Below are positions 57,337-64,000 of a stretch of 64,000 bases of DNA, piece by piece; position 1 is the stretch's first letter, and each line of letters begins with the position of its first letter. The notes under the pieces are model-generated. The model searched no databases. It saw nothing but the letters and a program-made list of their open reading frames with translations, and had not been told where the DNA came from. Made by a program: the position numbers and the translations under genes. Location of the stretch: NCBI GenBank assembly GCA_916610825.1, contig OU744452.1:12442110-12506109 (forward strand), given 5' to 3'. Source of the stretch: Haliclystus octoradiatus. Lineage: Eukaryota; Cnidaria; Staurozoa; Stauromedusae; Haliclystidae.

Positions 57337-59524
57337 TGTGGGTCTAAACAGCAGAAGCGCGGAAGTCATTGGTTGAAACCTGATTAAACTTTTTATAATA
57401 TAATATCTTAAAGTGGGAATAAACCCCCAGACTATCTTTAGATATATAGTAGAACCCGACGTGAAAAAAACAATGGCGTAATTTTTTTTTCGATCTGGAA
57501 ATTATTTCTTGGTGAAAAATGCCTTCAAAGTGGTGTTTTGACCCAAATGTCGCTGAGGAAAAAAGGGGATTGGATCTAGCTTTATGACGACAAAGTCACA
57601 AGTCGTGTGGTTTTTCTAATAGACTTTAGATCGTATTAATCACGCGATGTTACGTTTGAGATGGCGTAGCTCTGTAACGGCAATCTATTTTTCTCTCCAA
57701 CAAAACTGAGGTAAGGAAGAACATATAAACTCAAGAGTAGCAAAATTCCAGATGATTTAATGATTTTAAAGTTCACGAATTTGAAGAAAATAAAAATCAG
57801 AAAATATTTCATTCGTAGCGCGCGTTATACAGATTATATTTTGACATATCATTCTCACACATATTTAACACATATCAAAAGATTCTCTGGTGACCACAAA
57901 AGCTAGCTAAGTAGAATTTATTGTTGTAAGCATGTGTCTGCACTGAAAATGGAGTGTTCTTTTGAGGGTAAAAATCATAATGTATGGTGGGAAACGCTAA
58001 TAAGAACACCATAACCGTCGGTTTTATAGTCCTCTTTTCACAGAAGCGAAATCTGTCCATCTGATTTCTCGTCTCTGTAGAAAGGTATTTTGTGCAAAGT
58101 AGCTTCTGCACTGTATTACTGCATCCTATAAACTACAGATTGTGACGACATGATGCTAACATGTTCTACTTTCTAGCCGAAGGAATGAATACTAGATTGG
58201 TAAAATAATTTTGTAGCGTATGTAAAATAAGGAACGAGACTTCACATTGCAAAACCCTAATTTTGTTAATCATATAACTTTGATAGAGAGGATAATAATT
58301 TATGCAATGAAGATATACCGCAAAACCGACAAATGATAGAATCTGCATTACTGTAGTTCTACTCTAGTATACGGCTGTAAACTTGAATAAGAACGTCCGA
58401 GCCCTCTATCATGTTTGTACTATTTTCCGATATTTTATAGAATTTTATACTGTAATGTACTGAAGAATTCTCAATGGTTTTTTAAATATTAAATGCTTGG
58501 TGAATTAATGATGAACACTTTGTTACACTATTGAGTATAATATATCTATCTATACAGTCGTATAAACTATACGATTACATGGTTTAAGTTTTACTAGGCA
58601 AACATCAATTTCAAACTTAAACGTTGAAATGATAATTGAAGAATGTCTATTTAATGTTTTAGTAATACTTAATTAAATCCGAAAAAGTACAATTAATACT
58701 TTGCAGTACCAACTATTTCGAGGAAAAGTCGTCTGTGCATGCCCTTGCAAATCAAGTCAGTTTACATTCACATTTAGATCATGGAAAGGATATCCTGTAG
58801 AAATATTTATTCAAGAACAACTTGCAGATCATAGAGTTAAAAATAGTTAAACTTATATAGCGTAAGATCAAGCTATTTTGAAGGGTACGTGTCTACTAAT
58901 TAAGATTTGAGAAGTACTGCGGTCAGACAGAATACGTAACTAATATGTGTCACTAGACTAGTCACAAAGGAACAGTCGCACCGCCTGACATTTGTGTTAA
59001 TCCGCAATCTATATCAGATTCATCGCGCTTAATGACGCTACGAGAAATTATTTCTACCGAGCGTTTCAATAGATTTTATTCTGCTCCTGAAATCACAAAT
59101 TGCATCTTTTTTAAGTAATTCGCGAGTTTATATGTTTGTTCATGGCTCAGCCTTGTCAGAAATTTTTTTTGCGTGACTTCTTGGAGCTAGGTCACCTCAA
59201 AGATTACGTCGCGTTATCAGCCCACTCTTGAGTCTGTTAGACAAACCGCACGACTTGTGACTTTGTCGTCATAAAGCTAGATCCAATCCCTTTTTTTTCT
59301 CAGCGACATTTGGGTCAAAACACCACTTTGAAGGCACTTTTCACCAAGAAATAATTTCCAGATCGAAAAAAAAATTACGCCATTGGTTTTTTCACGTCGG
59401 GTTCTACTACATATGTAAAGATAGTCTGGGGGTTTATTCCCACTTTAAGTGCTACAAATATCTTTTTGATATCTTTTTGAAATTATTACAAATGCATATC
59501 GCGCTTCCGCCGTTTAGACCCACC
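57337..59524. mobile_element. 2.2-kb foldback element with ~300-bp TIRs and 11-12-bp target duplication
   Basis: GGGTTCCGTCCC occurs at 57325-57336 and 59525-59536. Between them, arms of roughly 300-340 bp (57337 to about 57675; about 59185 to 59524) are inverted copies with high identity near the ends (GTGGGTCTAAAC, GTGGGAATAAACCCCCAGAC, TGGTGTTTTGACCCAAATGT, CTTTATGACGACAAAGTCAC). The 1.5-kb centre has no transposase-like frame. Long TIRs with a 9-12-bp duplication suggest a non-autonomous Mutator-like element. Confidence 0.8.
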
Positions 59525-59536
59525 GGGTTCCGTCCC

Positions 59537-60779
59537 GACTTTCGAAGAAGCACCATTTTGAAATATGGTACTTTCAACATTAAATGACTCAGCTTATAGG
59601 GCGCTTCCATCGTGTCTGACTGACACATCGGAAGATAAATTCGAATAGGGCATCAACTTCCACGCAAAGTTTGATCAATTATTATTTCTTACAAATAAAG
59701 AGTGGCAAAAAGAATCCCACAAAGTAGAAATATTCACAATAATTCAAAATATAAATGAATTACAGCAAGTTTAAGGTCCGTGTCTGACTGACACGGACGC
59801 TCACATTTTGCCAATTGGAGATGAACATTTGTAGATTTGAAGTGTTGGCATAAAGAAGAATAAAATCACACTCATCATGTTCTTAAGATATTATACTTTA
59901 AAAATATTATTCATTTTATTAAATACTTTCAAAATATATAGGCCTAAGACAATAAATAAATGTTTCTCGTGTCTGACTGACAAGATTTTGTGTCTGACTA
60001 TTGTCTCCGAAGCAGTTTGTGTCTGACTGACATAACTTGACAAAAAACACAATTAATACACTTTTATCAAAACTTTTATATATTTGTTCCAAATCTATAA
60101 TCATCATGTGATGTAAATTGGTTGTTCTTTTTGTTCAAAATGTAACACACATACAGATAATATTCTAAACAACAAGGCCAAATGAACTGCCATTCCCATT
60201 TCGCATGCGATAAAACAGTCAACACGCATTGACTAAATATTGACAACAGCGACATCAAATTACCGCGTGTTGTGAAGTGTTCAAAACAACAGTAGGCGGT
60301 CAGACGGCTTCTTTAATTATATAATCATTACGGCATTAGCTTTGAAATGCCGACTGTTTCGCTTATATCGTAACTGTCCATATGAATATTTTCTGTCAGT
60401 CAGACACGCAGATTTAAAGGATGACGTTGTAGAAAAGAGCAATATTTCCCGACAAATATGCAAATGAGCTATTTTCTGTTTTGCATTCGAAAGGATTTAG
60501 CGATCAAGTGTCACGCTGTGGAGTAAACAAAACATTTAGGACTTTTTCGTGTCTGCCTGACAGCGGCCCAAAGTGATTGAAACATTTATATAATTTCAAG
60601 GTAAATTCACACTCATTATTCTTATTTTTACTAGTTAATAATACAAAACAAATGAATTCATATCGATTGATGTAATTTTTGTTAGAAAACCATTCATAAA
60701 TTCATGAGCGGCCAACTCGACGCTCTCTCTAATACATTACTTATATCCACATCGAAGTCTATAATCTCAATCAAACATA
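59537..60779. other. No gene; cluster of TGTCTGACTGACA motifs
   Basis: The 13-mer TGTCTGACTGACA, or a one-change or partial version, occurs at 59613, 59781, 59970, 59991 (first nine bases), 60020, 60394 (reverse) and 60550. It is a quasi-palindrome (TGTC...GACA). Several copies have CG just outside. Between them the sequence is unrelated AT-rich DNA, so this is not a plain tandem repeat. Confidence 0.65.
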
Positions 60780-60787
60780 TATATAAT

Positions 60788-61452
60788 CCGGTCTGCAAAG
60801 CATGGCAGCTGCGCCCCCGAGATGAAAATTTTTCTCGTGATTGCCACCTTTGAAGCTGCAGTTTTCATCGAAAATCGGCAGATAAAATGATTTTTTTTTT
60901 GTCATTTTCTTTGTAACTTTTGCTTAAATGATGGATTTTGCTGCCCCTGAAGTCAAATTTGATCAAATTTGATCAGTTGCCGCCCCTGAGCCAGACTGGA
61001 ATTCTTGTATTTTGCGCGGCGGATGAAAATCTAAGGAAAAAATTTGCGTGTTTATTGTCATTCTACGGAAAATTTACCGCGGATGACGTCATCGTGAAAA
61101 CGAGGTTACGGTCAAAGAAGTCAAATCCAACGTGGAGAATAAGTCGAAAATGGCGAAAACATATCGTAACTTTGGTTAAGAATTAAAATTACAAATATGG
61201 CATTAATTAAATGTAGCCTATTTCAAGATTTTCCATGAGTTTTCATTCGATTATCTCTGTATTGTTTCTAAGAGAAATTTTGCGCGGATGATAACACAAA
61301 AGCTAGAAAAGGTCAAGATTTATGTCACAATTTAATCAAAATGCGCGGCTGAGAAGAGACTATTTCGCGCGGCGGATATGTCCGCCGCGCAGTACAAGGA
61401 TTCTAGTCTGGCCCCCGAGATCTCGTCGAGATTGCCATTGTTTGCAGACTGG
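60788..61452. repeat. MITE family A, copy 2 (inverted), carrying a nested MITE
   Basis: Same family as 56823-57076 but in the opposite orientation. It is flanked by a perfect 8-bp duplication TATATAAT (60780-60787, 61453-61460). Its two halves are separated by MITE B at 60991-61411. Confidence 0.85.
60991..61411. repeat. MITE family B nested in MITE A
   Basis: 421 bp with ~35-bp inverted ends (CCAGACTGGAATTCTTGTA; inverted right end CCAGACTAGAATCCTTGTA, then GCGCGGCGGA in both). It is flanked by an 8-bp duplication with one difference (CCCCTGAG at 60983-60990, CCCCCGAG at 61412-61419). It inserted after MITE A did. Confidence 0.8.
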
Positions 61453-61460
61453 TATATAAT

Positions 61461-62050
61461 GATGGTAGAAATATTTATTTTAAAGAAAACAATTGATTTT
61501 TGTCTGAATTCCTTGCTTTATTTTTGACGCTTGTAAAATTTATGGTTTCACTTCTGCTGGAATCTCCCTATAAGAGCCCAAATCGAAAAAACATTGTCGC
61601 CATTCCTATATATTTTGTATGGGCTAGGCTTACTCGATGACGAAAAAACATTTTTTGGTGTCATGTGCACTTTAAAGGAATTCTCTGCCAAATGGCTAAA
61701 CATATCATCGTACAGTATCACCCATGCCAAGTTAGAAACGCATGTAGCCTAGCAAACAACATTACAGTAGTAGACCTGAGAATATTGTCAGCTTACCAAA
61801 CATTCTCAAATGCATGAACGTCACAGGATTGAAAGATCCACATGCTAGTAACACAATTTTTTTAGCATGACTTGCCATGATGCTCAACGTAGCTTTACAG
61901 TGAATCACTGAGTGTCAGCTGCGTCTGCTGCGAATATTGGATTATATATATTATGATTGAGTCAGAAAATTTCTAAGTTAAAAAAATTCAAACTAAACAG
62001 TCCGCCACTACTATCTCGCCTCGTTGAAATTCAATTCAACGAGCGTGTGA
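61461..62050. other. Upstream region of the SRSF10-like gene
   Basis: No coding region recognised. Confidence 0.35.
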
Positions 62051-62071
62051 GGCCAATAATGCATGCTGGGA
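62051..62071 (+). promoter_or_regulatory. Candidate core promoter sites (CCAAT and ZNF143-like)
   Basis: GGCCAATAAT is followed at once by GCATGCTGGGA. The second resembles the GCATGCTGGGA core of ZNF143/Staf sites seen in housekeeping promoters. The pair lies about 120 nt before the SRSF10-like ATG. Confidence 0.3.
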
Positions 62072-62191
62072 TAGATTTTCGAGCGTGCTCCTTTGCTGGT
62101 TCTCTTTATTTATCCACCTTTTCTGATGCAGAAGTGAAAGTCAGAAGCAGATTTCGTTGATAATATAAAAGTATCAAACCACAAAATCGAG

Positions 62192-64000
<1,809 letters not shown>

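Overview
This is an AT-rich eukaryotic window, almost certainly from an intron-bearing metazoan. The evidence is GT-AG introns, an SR-family splicing factor gene whose reading frame ends at a perfect minor-spliceosome donor, C2H2 and PHD fingers, and many animal-type transposons (BEL/Pao, CR1/Jockey-type LINEs, Penelope-like elements, Helitron, hAT, Harbinger, a Polinton-like polymerase fragment and MITEs). The exact taxon cannot be read from the DNA. A marine invertebrate, perhaps a deuterostome such as a tunicate, is a guess only.

Layout. 1-3 kb: the end of a LINE with its 3' stem-loop and tail, followed by a decayed BEL/Pao integrase with a candidate 3' LTR. 3.3-4.5 kb (minus): an intact single-exon gene for a secreted FG-GAP/VCBS-repeat protein. 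5.6-10.2 kb: a decayed CR1-like LINE and a decayed BEL/Pao element, both minus strand, plus a palindromic MITE family. 10.4-19.3 kb: a foldback repeat, a GC-rich island, and a large minus-strand Helitron split into about 18 exons. That Helitron has Rep (HUH/Y2) and the start of a Pif1-like helicase behind a roughly 760-residue N-terminal extension that I do not recognise. A 199-bp stretch just upstream of its start codon recurs almost identically 8.2 kb away. 21-36 kb: a graveyard of broken genes, namely Penelope-like RT, gag-like zinc knuckle, LINE RT, B-family DNA polymerase, an unknown repeated zinc-binding family, a ZMYM1-type hAT transposase, a SWIM/YqaJ/PHD family gene, a second Penelope-like RT, a BEL/Pao integrase with LTR, a zinc-finger exon, a Harbinger transposase with its partner on the other strand, and a LINE end with a (CAATA)n tail. 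37.9-44.8 kb: a complete, apparently young BEL/Pao retrotransposon with two 271-bp LTRs that look identical, a 5-bp target duplication and one open 2041-codon gag-pol frame. 45-62 kb: no convincing genes but many structured repeats. These include foldbacks, a pogo-like MITE, elements with 8-, 9- and 11-12-bp target duplications, a nested MITE pair and two clusters of short quasi-palindromic motifs. 62.2-64 kb (plus): the 5' half of an SRSF10/SRSF12-like RNA-binding protein gene that runs off the window.

Only the FG-GAP gene and the SRSF10-like gene look like ordinary functional host genes. A few uncertain exons near 37-38 kb and 44.8 kb may be a third, interrupted by the young BEL/Pao insertion.
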